Of a stretch of 64,000 nucleotides of DNA, positions 32,801 through 47,800 are shown in pieces. The notes below the pieces were generated by a model. That model made no database searches. It saw only the letters and a list, made by a program, of their open reading frames with translations, and had not been told where the DNA came from. The stretch is from Owenia fusiformis (Eukaryota; Annelida; Polychaeta; Sabellida; Oweniidae). The DNA is taken from the NCBI GenBank assembly GCA_903813345.2, contig CAIIXF020000001.1, forward strand, positions 57,987,885-58,051,884, in the 5' to 3' direction. How positions within the stretch are numbered: position 1 is the stretch's first letter; each line of letters begins with the position of its first letter. The position numbers were made by a program, and so were the translations under genes.

Positions 32801-35800
32801 GTGGTGCACTACTTGTGGTGATATAATTACTGGATCTTATTAAAATTGTTCACCTCTTAGATTTCCCCGTTATGTTGCATTCGCAACTGAAGACACACTT
32901 TATTCATGGATTAAATATTCATTGGATTTCTGCCCAATAAATACTGAAACAACAACACAATATGAATTCTATTCTGAAAGTTGAAGCTTTCAGTCAGACT
33001 TTCAACTTGAAATCAACTTTAAACCATCAAAATGTCTCCTCTCATTCAAAATAACACACGCAATATGCATTTCAAAAGTCCTTACATTTCCAGACTCAAA
33101 TGTGTTTTCTCCATCAAGAAGAGACCTGTGCAGTTTGCGCTTCCCTGTGTTGCCTCTACCTCCATGTAGCTCTATGTAAACATTAGCATCAGTCCCAGCA
33201 CCAAACCTGTCATCTGTGTATGTTATCACCTGGTAATGGTGAACTGAAAAATAAACAATTCTCTTATACAAAGACTTACAAGACCGGACTGGATAACGCA
33301 TTTTTACATTGTTTTGTTTTACTATCAAATTCTCAATGGTACATTATGTTTACTAAATAGTTGGTGAATTCATCTTTTCAGAAACTCTTCTTCTCATTGT
33401 CATCATTTAATCTAAAAGGTTACCAAATAGTAAGAATAAGAAGGCTATAAACATCATCTAATGCAATTTAGCATGACCCTTACCAGGTAAAATATCTTTT
33501 GCAGAAGATTCATCATTCACATTTGCAGGAACTTCAAGCCAGCCATCTTGTTCTGTTGTTATAGCAACTTGTTTTGTCATCTCAAACACATATTCTGCCT
33601 TGGACTCAATATGATCAAGTTTAATCTAGAAAACACAAATTGGGAGAAATGTTACTATGTTCTGTATCCCAAGATCTAAAATAGAGTGAAAATAAGTTCA
33701 CAAACTGAACCAAATAATTTTTATAAAAATGTGACAATTATTTATAATTCCTAGAACCAGTTCTTTTGCATTAGCTAGAATTTCCCATACCTTGATAGGT
33801 CTCCATAAGGGCAAACTTGTTGCATCATCAGAATATCCCAGTCGGATTTTATACAGAGTCCCTAGATCTCTTGGTTCACTAGCAACCTCAAACTCATTTT
33901 CTGCCTCATCATTAAACTTATCCTCATTGATTTCACCCAGTGTAATTGGTTCACTTTGTCCATTAGCACCATACATCACCATGACAACCTTCCCAGACCA
34001 TTGGTCCTTGAGCAACTCTGTTACATCATCACCTTTACCATTTGTTAGATGTATATTCCATCTATCTTCTAGAAATGAAAACATTAAACCAATGGCATTT
34101 TATATTTATAGACTTATATAGTTTTTGATTATTCCATTAACTGTGTATATTGAACACCTTTGGTAGCTCTAAAAAGTGTTCCATTTGGGAGGTGTTCCAC
34201 TTGAAAAGGTTCATTTTACATTAATATGGATATTTGGACTCATCATATTTCCACTTACAGATGTGTTCTATTTACAGAAGTATTCCATTTGACAGGGTTA
34301 AGTGTAATATAGTGTTCAATTTAGAATTCAATGAAGCAGAAATTAACTGATATCAAATATTTTACCTGTTGGTTCTGGAGGTTTGTACATTTCAGCTAGC
34401 AGTTCTCTTTCTATAGCACCATCATCTTGATCCTTATCAAGCCATCTTAAGACAAAGAAACATACTTTAGATAAGTATTCCAAACTCCATTACCCACATA
34501 TACGTCAGAACATCTACACACATATTACCATACATTTAGGTAAAAGTACAGAAGAAATGCATATCTACCATACATTGTAGAACAGATTCCTTTTGTCATT
34601 CCCAATAAAACAATTAATGACTCTACCCAAGCACTTTACATTACTAACAATTGCATGTATTTTTATATTACTCCTTCATTGCTATCCTTACCTTGTACAT
34701 TGACAGATGTACTGCACTTCAGGGATTCCCTCACTAGAGAGTCTTCTAATCAGGATCTTGTCAAGGAACCAGCCTTGCCCACCATCTTGATTATCATGAC
34801 CCACCACAACTTTATTTACAGTCAGTAAGTCTATTGCATCAAGTCGGAAAGTGTCCTCCTAGAGAAAATACATGTACAAGAATATTGGGATTTAATGATA
34901 ATTGATACTGTAGTGGTAGAAAACCTTCATGGGTAATTGTGATGACCCTGTCATACCTGGTATAGATGATAGCCACACAAACTGACAGAGAGATGGTTGG
35001 AAAGATGGATGAATGGATCGATCACCAAACTTATACTAAGATGATTCAACAGTTACTTAGCATCACAGCAAACAAATTATTGTTAATATGGATGATATCA
35101 AAATATCTCTCTCTTCCAGCTGGGACTGCATAGGCCTCAATTCATGGTAAATGTATTCCATCTTCAGAATTTGATTAGATTGTACTGTAGAATATGAATA
35201 GAAACTACATGTATGTACATACCTGTCCTTTCCTGAATTTTTCCTGGTTTTCACTAGTACTAGTGATGAGTTTCCTCTTGCCTGTGTCTCCTTGTTCTCC
35301 TATGATCTCTAAGGAAACATTAGCCTCAGTGTCGGCATTTTCCTCATCTCCAGTGAAAACAACAACTTCATATGCGACATCTGAAGTGTAACAATATATA
35401 TGTTCATTTATCTTTTGATATCTATTTATTGACTCATTGATCAAATTAGTCAGAGTGGCTTATTCAATTTTTATTTCTCTAACTTTTATATCAGTTTATT
35501 GACTGATTGATTGGTGAATTGGATGATCAACTTAAATATTTATTTTCAGTGGAAGTGATACAATCTGATTACTATACCGCATATTTATTAATTTTGACTA
35601 AATTATGTCATAAAGGTGCAGTGATATAAAAAAGAAACAGATAATCCACCTGAATATAATATTGAACATGAAAACACCTTCAAACCATATTGAACTAAAT
35701 ATTCTGACAATCAATGCACTTACTCTGAAGTTCATCTTCCTTATCAAGGCTGGCAAACTCAACCCAGCCATCAACATGTGTTGTCAAGGCAACAGGACGA

Positions 35801-38800
35801 GTCACGGGGAACTTGTACTCCGCATTAGACTTTTGTTCCGTTAGAGTGATCTGTGGATTTCAAATAATAGTTTAATTTTATAGATTGTATGTTCATATCA
35901 TAAACCTATGGTGGATACAAAGATAATATCGGCAATGGACTTAACTGATCCAGATATTCTGATGTAGTGTGCTATTCTTATGGAAATGAATTGCCGCCAT
36001 GTAAGATTCTGATTTCTGATTGCTTGATTTTATATCAACACAAATACATGTCTTATTTAAAATATACTAGTTAGTTTATACAATTTATGAGTAAATGCAA
36101 AATGAAATTTGACAATGTCAAAAAATTGAATCTTACCATCTGTGGTTGCCATGATGGGGTTCCAGTGGTATCATGTGAGAAACCAAGTCGTATCTTATAC
36201 ACCTCTCCTAGGTCATCCTTTATCTCAGTCTGGAATGTAATGGAATGGTTCAGTGACACTACCATTTACAATGAAATAGTACCTAAATTATTGTATACAT
36301 AGAAGTATTTTATATTTTTTTAACATTTTTGCTTTTTTTATTTACTTGTGTTTATACTGAGGAATATACTCAGGGCTACACTTATATTATGTTAATTGAT
36401 TCATCAATACTATTCTTTACAATATTAGTTTACCTCAAAAGCATCCTCCTGTTCATTAATGATTCTATCATGGATTGATCCAATGACAATCTCATCACTG
36501 CGTCCATTTTTGCCATAGATCACCATGACAATATTTCCTGACCAATCATCTTCCATCTTTGCCTTCTCTCCATCACTGTTTATTATGGAGACATTCCAGA
36601 TATTCTGTTCATCTGAAATACATTTACTTGTTTAAAATGGATGAAACATGTGACATTAATTGTAGAAAAATACAAATACTATACAGATTTCATAAGGTTT
36701 TACGAATGGATATAATTATCCAAAATCTAATAAGACAAAATGTACTAGTAATCTTCACAATGTAATATTCTTATTCCAACATTCTTTCAACTGCAAAAAA
36801 ACATGAAAACTGTAAGTAAAATATTTACCTTTTACAGGTGTTTTAGGATCCTCTTGCGTTGGGAGTTCAGAGATGACAAGTTCTCTCTCAATTGCTGCAT
36901 CATCTTTACTTGCATCTAACCACCTATAGCATGACATCACAATGTAAACTGACATCAGTACATAACATGACATCACAATGTAACATGACATAAAAATGCC
37001 ACAAAGGCCAAATTGTTTGATAAATTAAATTGTGATTTCTATTTATTTTTTTGTAAATAAGATTTTGTAAACACAAACCTATTGCATCCAAAATAATATT
37101 GCTTCTCAGCATCAGGGGACTCTTTGATGATGACTTTTTCACAAAACCAGCCACAACCTTCACCCGTTCCATCGTGACCAATCACAACTCTGTCAATATC
37201 TTGCAAGTCAACAGCCTGCACTTCAAATATGTCCATCTGAAAAGGATTTAGCATTTGTTTTAAATGTTTCTATTGCAACATGCAAATAATGGCATAGCAA
37301 ACTCTCATATATTATCTCATTGATGAGGCAATTTCAGTAAGTTTACGATTTACTGACAAAGCTCACAGAAAACACTTGCAAAGATGCGAGAATGAAAGAT
37401 AATGTTAGACAATATACACATAAACATACCTGTCCAATGGAGAATGGTTTGTCATTGTTGCTGGATTGCTTGAGAATTCTCTTCCCTGTATTGCCATGTT
37501 TACCATATAAGGTCATATAGATATTTGCCTCCGTACTAGCCTCTGTTTCATTGCCCGTATACACCTCCACACAGTAGTTGATCACTGAAACAAAAGTACA
37601 CTAGTAGTATTAGAAATTATAAAAAGAACTGTAAGCGAAAAACTAAAATACTAAAACTGCTAAAATAAGCATTACAAAAATTACAATTGACATTAATTCA
37701 ATAGCTGAAGAATATCTGATCCACAAAAAGGTTGGAAGTGATGATTACTATAAATATCCCATAAAATATCTGATAACTGTATTACCTTGGAATGTTTTTA
37801 CTGCAGGCCAGATGATTGGAAACTCCAGAAGACCATCGTGGGCATCATCTAGTCTGACCCAGGTATTAAGCTCATAGTGGAATGTGTCCCGTGTATGTTC
37901 ATCCTGAAACCTCACCTCCTCAACAAACCATGCAGCCATTTCATTGGTTCCTGTCAACCCTAACCTCACTTTGAATATCTCACCAACATCGTCAATCGCA
38001 ATCTGTGAAAAATACTCAATTATGATTTTTATTGCTCAAAAAATCAAGAACAATACAGGCTACATTTATTTCAATTTATATTTTCATTGCTGAATAAAAA
38101 GACCCTCACTTTGAATTTGTCCGTCTGCTCAGGTTGGAAGATCTTATCTTCATCAGAAGGGGTGAGAGGTACAGGTTGGGTGTCCCCTTTGTCACCACAG
38201 AAGACTACAACTACCTGGGCATCACCCTGGAATGAATCCTGCTCACCCTCTGTAGCAGCTGTAGTAGTCCACACTTCCCAACTACCCTCTAAACATATAG
38301 CATGAAAAAGAATTAACTCAGCATCTATGTATTCTGTGAAATTTATGTCCCATTGGTTATTTATTTACAAAACAATTTTATCTGACAAAATATCCAATTG
38401 TAGTAAGTAAAAATACGCTATATTGCTTATATCTTTGGTATCTAGTAATGGCAGACATTGAAGATCAACACTGAGTTATGACAATATGCAAATACAATTT
38501 CCCATCTTAAACTCACCAGTCTTCTTGATGCCTTCTACATCCTTCTCTGCCACATCACCGAGTGTCTCATCAGTATGAGTCAGTTCCAACTCCATAACAT
38601 CCCCATCCTCATTGTGACCCAACCAACTAAAAACAAATCAAAACAATAGAAAATGTCTTAACATTTTTATTTTTTAAAATACTGAAGACATCACTGCAAT
38701 GATTTGTTATACTTTCAACTAATATACAGGGTGAGCCAAAAACAAAAACTCAGTCATTCAGCATGAGTTTAAAGTCATATTTGGCACAATTAAACTTTGA

Positions 38801-41800
38801 TAAATCTTCTTCCATTCTACAAAGTGTAAGTGGTCTTTCTCAATGGTCACGATTTATAGTGATTTAACAAGTTTGAAAGATTATTTTAAACAATATTTAG
38901 CTTGATTAACTGACTTGTCATAGGTGAAGATGTATTCCACTGGAGCATAGGGGCCTGCCTTGATGGTGATCTGCTTCAAGAACCACATTGTGTTACCAAT
39001 CTTCTCTATAGAGATCTTCTCTATGTCTCCTAGGTCAACTGCCTTCACTTCAAATGTATCAACCTATACGGAGGAACAAAAAGCAAACTGGTTAGATGTG
39101 ATTGTTTACTTTTTGTGTTATTCTGTGTTATTTTGTGTTATTTACATCATCAAAACATACCATGTGTTATAAAGAACTATAAATAATATACCATTAAAAC
39201 CTCAGAAAAATATTAGTTAACAGCAATTAACTATTCTAATACGGAACTAAGCAACTGTAGTGAATTATTTTCTTGACATTTTCCCTACCTGATAACTTTG
39301 GAAGGGTTCTTCTCCATCTTGGTTCAACTTCAATGACCTTGACCCTGTGTCTCCAAGGTTACCATGGAGACAAACATTCACTTGACAACCAGTGCCATTT
39401 CTCTCTACCTCCCCTGTGTAGACAGTCATGATGTAGTTCACCACTGAAACGACAGAGACATGAAATATATGTTTTACTTGAAATGCTGTGGATTGCTTAA
39501 CTGACAGAATTTTGTTCTATAGCACATCAAATTCAAATAATTTTATAATTGTTTTCTCATACAAAGTTTTTCAACTTATAATAATTTTTATGAATCAATA
39601 AAAATGAAATTGTTTCTTCTTTACCTCGAGCAGGTACTTTCCCAGAAATTGTCACAGGAAGTTCCAGAGAATCCTGGGTATAACCCTCATCTATGAATCC
39701 TCCAAAGTCAAACTTATATTGGTCCTTAGTGGAAGTGTCCTCCAGTAAGATGTCCTGCACAGGCCATATAGAGTCAGGAGTGTTCTCCTGGGAGTAGTGC
39801 ACTCTCATCTTGTACAGCTGGCCAACTTCAAACTTCAACTGGAAATGAGTATTGGACATAATGTCTAACACGTCAACAAAATTCCACAATTGAAAGTTAA
39901 AACATCAGAATGTTTATCAAGACTAAAATATGGATTTTATTCTTTCTTGTGTTGCACTGTACCTATATACAGTATGCAACATATGTTAGATCTTTGTACA
40001 TTAAAGTCCACATTTATTCTGGCTGATCAAATACACTGTACCTGGTATTCATCCATGTGGCCTTCTTCTCCAGCCTCAGTCTCTTCTTTCTTCAGCTCTA
40101 ACATGTCAGTTTTACCTTTATCTCCATACATCACTGCGTACAACTGTACAGGGGATAATGTGCCTTCAGGACTCTTGTTGTACATGTTCACATAGCATTT
40201 CCATTCACCCTCTGTAAAATGCAACAAATCGGTGATGAAGATTCACTTTCATAATGTGTAATGGACTTTTCAGCATCCAAAGATTTCATGTTTTTAAAAT
40301 TTGAATTAACAATTTTACAATTTGATAAAATTGGTAGGGGGTTTATGTGAGGGTATACATACTAGATTCAATGGTCTGTTTCTCCTCCACATCAAAGACA
40401 GGGACATCTGTGAGGGGAAGAAGTTCTCTTTCCAACTTTCTATCATCACAACCAGTGTCAAGCCACCTACAGCAAAACAATAAACACATATCTATGTATA
40501 ATGTACATAAACATGTGTACATGTAAACTGTACCTAATCATACTTACAAGTACATGTATGTTTACATAGAGACATGTAACACTACATTATCTCAATAATA
40601 ATGCAATAGTAATTTCATTTCAACGTAAAAGCTTAATGTTGAAATCTAATTTCTATGTCCAATAACATTTTCAAAGACAATAAAACAATTACTAAAACAC
40701 AAACCTATGACATGGAAACACAACTTCACGATCTGACATCTCCTTGGCAATAACAGTGACTTGCTGGCACAGCCAACCTTGACCCCTACCCTCTGAGGAA
40801 TGACCAATCAAAACCTTGCGTACATCACCTATGTCCACAGCTGAGATACGGAATATATCAGTCTGGAACATGGAGAACAGTGGATGATGTACCATCCTTC
40901 TATATCTTTACTATAAATCTCATATGAAGTATTCATACCTGTATTGGTTGTTAAAATTCTTAAGCGACATACTTTTAAAATAATCACAAGTATCTCTGCC
41001 AATCTTTGTTCAGAATATGGTGAATCCACTAAATTATACATAACGTTTTAAGAATATTTATCATACCTGCCCTTGTTGAAACTTTTGCGTATTATTTGTT
41101 GATGTTGCGAGGAGCCTTGAGCCTGTATCGCCCCAGTCGCCATATATTTTACAATATACAGTGGCTTCTGTGTCTGCACGTGGAGCCGCACCAGTTGTTG
41201 TAGAAACAACATACACAGTTTCTAGAAAATAGAAACAGGTACATTCAGTAAAGTTGGGAGTTATTCACAAAGCATGTTTATCTTTGTAAATGTGTGTGTG
41301 AAAGAAGTGAACTCATTCCTTATCTATTTGTTTTTTGCAATTAACTCGCTCAAATGCTAACAATTAGCCTACTGCACAACTCCAGAAGTATGGTCATGGC
41401 AACCAGCTACCTAATAAACAAATCTCCATGTCATCTCCAGTATAATATTGATATCTTACCTTTGAGAGGTTGAAGGTCAGGTCTGACTACTGGTAGCTCT
41501 ACACAAGCATCAGGATTTGTCTCTGTCTTGGAGAGCCAATCATTATACAGGAATAGATATTCTTCCCCCGTTTCAATATCCTTCATCTTCAGCTGAAACA
41601 ATGCAAGAGGGGGTAGTTTTAATAACTATGATACTGGCTTAATGTTTTAAATGTTATCATTTAGTGGTTTTTCAATTAAATTATAGTTCAATCTGAACTT
41701 TGAGATGCTAGGTTTGAGTTCTATTCTTTTCCAACAGAAGATATATTCAATAATAAGTAAAGAATAAAAAATTACCTTTTTGATATGGACTGACTCATTC

Positions 41801-44800
41801 TGTGTCTGTGGACTGAGGCAGAGTCGGATCTTGTAGAATTTTCCAATGTCTTCAATGTCAACCTGGAGAAAACAAAAGGAGCATGTCCTCAATTAAGTGA
41901 TAATATTACAATACAACTTGTATATCTGGACACCTCTGTGATCAAAAGAACATTCAATATGAAGTTTCTCTCAGTTTGAATCCCATTGAATCTCCTGTTA
42001 AAGAAACGTTGAAATGTGAACACCAGTTATTCCAAACACATTTGGCCAGTCCCAGTAGCATTCAGAATTATGTTTTTACAATAAACACATCCTTTGTTTT
42101 CTGAATCAGAGTAGAAAAGGTTACTTACATCAAAAGCCTGACTAGACAATGGCTCAAAGTTCTGTAAAGTCTCATCCGTGTTAGACAGCTGAATGTGCGT
42201 AGAGTTGCCGTGTGTGCCGTACACAACCATACTGAGGCTTGCAGTGGTCCCAGGGAGGTTCTCAGAGGCACATATTACCCAGATGATCCACCTCCCTGAG
42301 CTTGGCCCTGTGGGGTTGTAGTTCTCGTCAAGGTATGGGGGTAGAGGAATGGCAACCTCATCACCTGAAGTTATATTAATATAAAATATAATACTCTCTA
42401 CATACTGTCATTGTAAAATTTACTTTATCATACATGTAGTTGATTCACATGTAAAAGTGTAGGTATAGATGGATTTTCATACATGTCCATATACCACAGT
42501 GAAAAAGTATGTACATGGAAGCAGAACTGATACTCTTAATATATCAGTATATATTATCAAATATTATTCTTGGCTTCCATGTGTAATACATCAATCATAT
42601 TAAATTCTTACCTGAAAGTAGAAGGGACACCTCTGCCCCTTCTGATCCAGCTTCAAGCCAGCCCCCAAAGTCAAACACAGTCTCTGTCAGAGCATACTCA
42701 CTCTCACGTATGCTTACATGGTCAACAAACCAACTCTGATCTGAATAATAAGAATAACATGACAATCCTCAGCATTGCTGTAAATTAAATTTAACTTACA
42801 CTGAATATGTACTTCATGTACCACGTCATGTACTTCATACAGAGAAACCCAAAACAAAAGCAACTAAGGTGCAAAATCAAGATTCGGTATACAGGTTGGG
42901 CCGGAAACTTCATACTTAACATTATCGAATATTTACATTATACAATACATTACATTAAACAATATTTATGATCTACACACTTTACGTCCTTAATGTTTAG
43001 CTTTCTCTTACTCTGCAATTCATAGAGGCATTTTTCCATATTTCACTTTTATTATTAAATGAAATATGGTTCACTATAAACTACATGACTCACCTTTCTT
43101 GGATCCATCATGGGACAGAATGACATTGTCAATCTTGCCCAATGCCACAGCTTCTACTATAAACACATCAGCCTGACCTTGCTGCCATTTCGTCTCACTT
43201 GTCAAAGAGCTCAATAGGTGACGCTTTCCAGTGTCGCCATTTTCCCCGATTATGTTTATGTAGACATTTGCATCAGTGCTGGCCTTTGGTAGCTTCCCAG
43301 TTTGTATGCAGACAACATAATGGAGAACTGAAAAAATCATAACAATGTTTAATCTTAGAGTCTACTTTTGAATATCCAATTTGATATATCATATAAGCTT
43401 TGTGGAATACGTAAGCAAGTGATATGATTCACACCTTTTACTAGTTGTGTTGAAATGTTGAACTACATAATTAAACTTGAGAGTCCTCTTAACTATCTTA
43501 ATGACGATGAGTAGAAAATTCCAGAAATAAAGAACTAAATGGTTTACCTGGGAGAGTCTGCATTCTCGTTGTAGCAGCTGCACTCTCTCTACATAGTGAA
43601 TGATCATCCTCATCAACTGCAAGCCATCTGTCAATATAGCAAACAAGCTCTTCCCCTGTGTCTTCATCTTCCATGATCACCTAACAAAAAAATATATGTG
43701 CAATGGTTAAACATTAAACATATTGCCACAAGACTCAATATGATTCATTATCTCATAGGTTAGTTGTTGCCATGGTTTCCTGGTTTCCATGAACTGTGCA
43801 CTGACCTTTCCCATAGAGTTCAAAATTCTCATATAGTGCAAAGAATTTAAACAGAAAACATTAATCCCTAATATTAAATAAATTATGTTAAAATTTAAAT
43901 ATGTGAATCTCTCATCAAAAACACAACTTAAACGAGGTTCCAAAGATGCCTTCATTGTAATACATCTGAATGGTGTGTGTAGGAGAACTATTAGCGTTTT
44001 ATCCATGATTAAGTTGCCATTAGCCTAAATCACCTTATCAACATGCCATGCTGGGAATGCATTGGAGTTGTCATGCTCCAATCGGATCTTAAATAGATCA
44101 CCAATATCACCAAGATTGATGTTAAAGGAGGTTGATGCCCCCTGGGAAAAGTCCTCCTCATTCCCTGTGGTTAACTGGGTAGGCCCTGATACTCCTTTAT
44201 CCCCAAAGACAGTCAGATGAACCTTTGCAAGAGTTCCAGCATTGTGTAGATCACTGGTATGTACAACCACTTTCCATGCACCTTCTAGAAAACACAGTAC
44301 TAACTGAGCATGTTGTTTCACATAATATTCCATATAAAACTTGGCTCAAAATGTCAATGTTAATTTCTTCCAAGAAAAGCAAAATTCTTTAGAGTATGAG
44401 GTCTCTGAATGCCTAAAAACGTCTCTTATGTACATGTTTATCCCCTGTATCTAACACTCCCTCTTGTTATGGAGAGATTCCTACCCTAACATTTGAGAAG
44501 GTAGGGTGTTTATAATCTTATATATAACCCCTCTATTTATCCCAACAACTTTCAAAGGTTTAAGAAAATCAATAATACAGATTAATCTAATACACAGAAG
44601 ATAACTTACGAGTTTTAGCGTCAGACTTGGGTCTTGGCTGCTCTATAGTCTTGTTGAGTGTGCCTAAAATTAGAATAAAAGAATACTATCAATTGAAAAT
44701 TAAATCAAAAACATTTCCATAAAAATTGAACCAAGTGTGATAAAGGTACATGAACAACAGGTATAAATACAGAAATGGAGAGTTACAGAAATTGTAGAAA

Positions 44801-47800
44801 CAGATTTACTTTGCATCTCATAATTTGATTCAAAGTAAACTTATGTTTCTGTCTCAGAATAGATAATAAACCTCATATTACATAAAACTCAAAATAACAC
44901 AGAACAATCTGGACCATCTATACTAACTGAATTTTTCACAATTGGTCAGCTGTTTTTGAATAAGTTACCTCATCAGAAGAAAAGTACTCTTGGAAAGCTC
45001 AGATTGGCTAGATATGTTGCTTATTCAAATGTATGCTTACCAAGTGGTCGAAGTTTTCTCTCTGTGACATGGTCATCCTCATGATCATCAAGCCACCTAC
45101 CACAGGGGAATGTATACATGACATCACTCGTCTCTCCTTCACGTGTCTCGATTTCAATTTTCTCCAAGAACCAACCTGCTCCATGACCAACCCCATTATG
45201 ACCCACCACAACTGCTGACAACTCTTGAACTGTGACGCCCTCTATTGTGAATGTATCCACTTGGTTACGCAGGAATTTTTCTGATTGGTTAGATTTGATG
45301 AGTTTGCGTTTTCCAGTATCACCTTTACTTCCATATATGGTAATGTATACTTCAGCATCGGTTTCTGCTGCCCAGTGGTCGCCTGTATGAACGTGAACAT
45401 CATAGCACTGTGCTGAAATATCAAATAAATCAATCATGAATGAACGACTTTGTATTTTGTGTAACATCTAGAGCCCTTGTCAAGACTTTGATACTAGAGT
45501 GACTTCAATTCAGTTGCTTATCAATTGGTGCAACAACATACATAGCCAGCAAAAAATCAATCAATTTGATTTAACTCACTAGGTAAAAGCTCTTTATTGT
45601 CCTTAGCAACAGGCATCTCCCTGACAACGTCCCAATCATCTCTATCTCGTGCCATCCAGCGATCAAAGTTCACACGTTTCTCTTCCTGTGTATCCATATC
45701 AACAAGTGTAAGACATTCCAGGTACCACCCGTCCCAGTCGTTATTGTCCTCCTGTGATACACGCACCTTGTACAAGTCTCCAATGTCCCCTAAGTGAACC
45801 TAAAGGAGAATACGGAAGAAATGCATTAATATGATATGACATAATCTTAATAGCAAATATGGTACATATGGTAATTGGTTATGACCTCACCCTCCTCTTC
45901 CCCAAGTACATACTACATATACTTAAGATGGCTATTTTTGTAGTTTCAGACGACAGCATAATCTATCATCTATTGCTTCCACTTACACTAGCACCATAAC
46001 TCGTTATTGCCGTAATGACATGTTCATATACGAAGAAGGTCAGTCATTCAACAATACTTGTAAAAATATTAAATGCTTGTGTATTTGAAGATTTCTGGTG
46101 ACAAATATTTATTTTGAAGATTTCGCAGATGTAGAAACTACAAACCTCAAATTCATTTTCACTGCCTGGAGTAAACTTTTCTTCCCCTTCTAGAGTAATC
46201 TCCTGACTCACTCCCTTCTCACCATAGGCAACAAAGTCAACCTGGGAAAGACAAAATAATTCTCTGAATATCATATAAAGAGGTAGAAGTCTTGCCTCAG
46301 TAGAGATTTTGAGTTAAATGAATATTTTTGCTTAGATACTCGTATACTCTAAACCACTACTATAAAAATCTCTTGTAAGTAATTTGTTCAATGTATCACT
46401 GTAATATCTATTTTATCAAACGTGCAATAGTAATCAACAGTTTTAGTTTAAAGCTGGTATTTATTATCAATTACCTTGGCATTAGTTGGAGCCTCTAGGG
46501 AATCAGTGTGTGTTTTGATGATCACCTTGTAATGTCCTACAGAGCTGGCAGGTGGCGCTGTCACCACTAGTTCGCGCTCTATAAGGCCATCATCTTGGCC
46601 ACAATCCAGCCATCTGAATCAACAAGCGTGTATGTACATAATACATGTATAAATGTTATTGGTAAACAAGCATTATAACAATCACTAACAGAATATTTGA
46701 TGCCAAATTAATTTTGTAAAGACCAAAGACACTGTATAACTTGCAGAAACCCATCCAGTTTTATATGAAAAACTTTGTGAGTGAATATTTTTTTGTTTGA
46801 CACTAGAAAGAATTCAACTGAAATGATCTACCTTGAACATGGGAAATAATACTCCTTGCCAAATTCCTCTGGTTCTCTCACAATCACTTTCTCCAAGAAC
46901 CACCCAGCACCAGATTCCTCCCCATCATGACCCACCACAAGTTTATTCACTTCATCAAGGTGGACAGCCTCAATGGTGAACTGGTCCATCTGGCCTTCCT
47001 GGAAAGCTATGGAGTTGTTGAGGGTCCTATAAAGCCGCCTTGATCCTGTGTCCCCCCTAGTACCATGTATGTTCACATAGATGTTTGACTCTGTATCTGC
47101 TCCAGGTTCGGTGCCAGTGTACACTTCAACAGTATACTTCAGAACTAAAATGATACAATGGTAATAAGGCATCAATGTCAGTATCTGTTTTTAAGCTTTC
47201 AAATACAAATGAATTCTGAAAGCTGAGGGACATAAAATGTCAAAATATTTACCCGAATTATACCGATATCAAACTCAAACAATCTCAACCTTTGATACCT
47301 CAAGTATTGTTTAATCCCATCATGACTTCTACCATTGCCCCCCTTTTCCCAAACCTCCATTAAGAGCTTCAATTTCCCACTAAATATGTTTAATAGAAAT
47401 ACTCACCAGGATAAGGGCGTTTGCCTGGCCGTACAACAGGTAGTTCTCTCCAAATATCACAGTCATCTTGCTCATATGCAAACCAGCGATTCACCTTGAA
47501 ATTGAATAGTTCCTTCCGGAACAAATCCTTCACCTTGACACGTTCAAGAAACCATCCAGACTCAGGGGTGGCGTTCTTAAGTCCAAATCTAACTTTGTAA
47601 ATATCACCTAAATCAGTCCCTATGTTAATATTGAACTCTTCAGTGGTGCCAGGTAGGAAAAGGTTTGCCTTTCCAGAGCCAAGGGTTATTGGTGCTGACT
47701 GTTGCTTGGTGCCATACACCACAAGGATTACATCATCTATGGTTGTCATGGTGCTGCTTTGTTTGCCTGTTGTTACCAACATGTGCCAATCTCCATCTAT

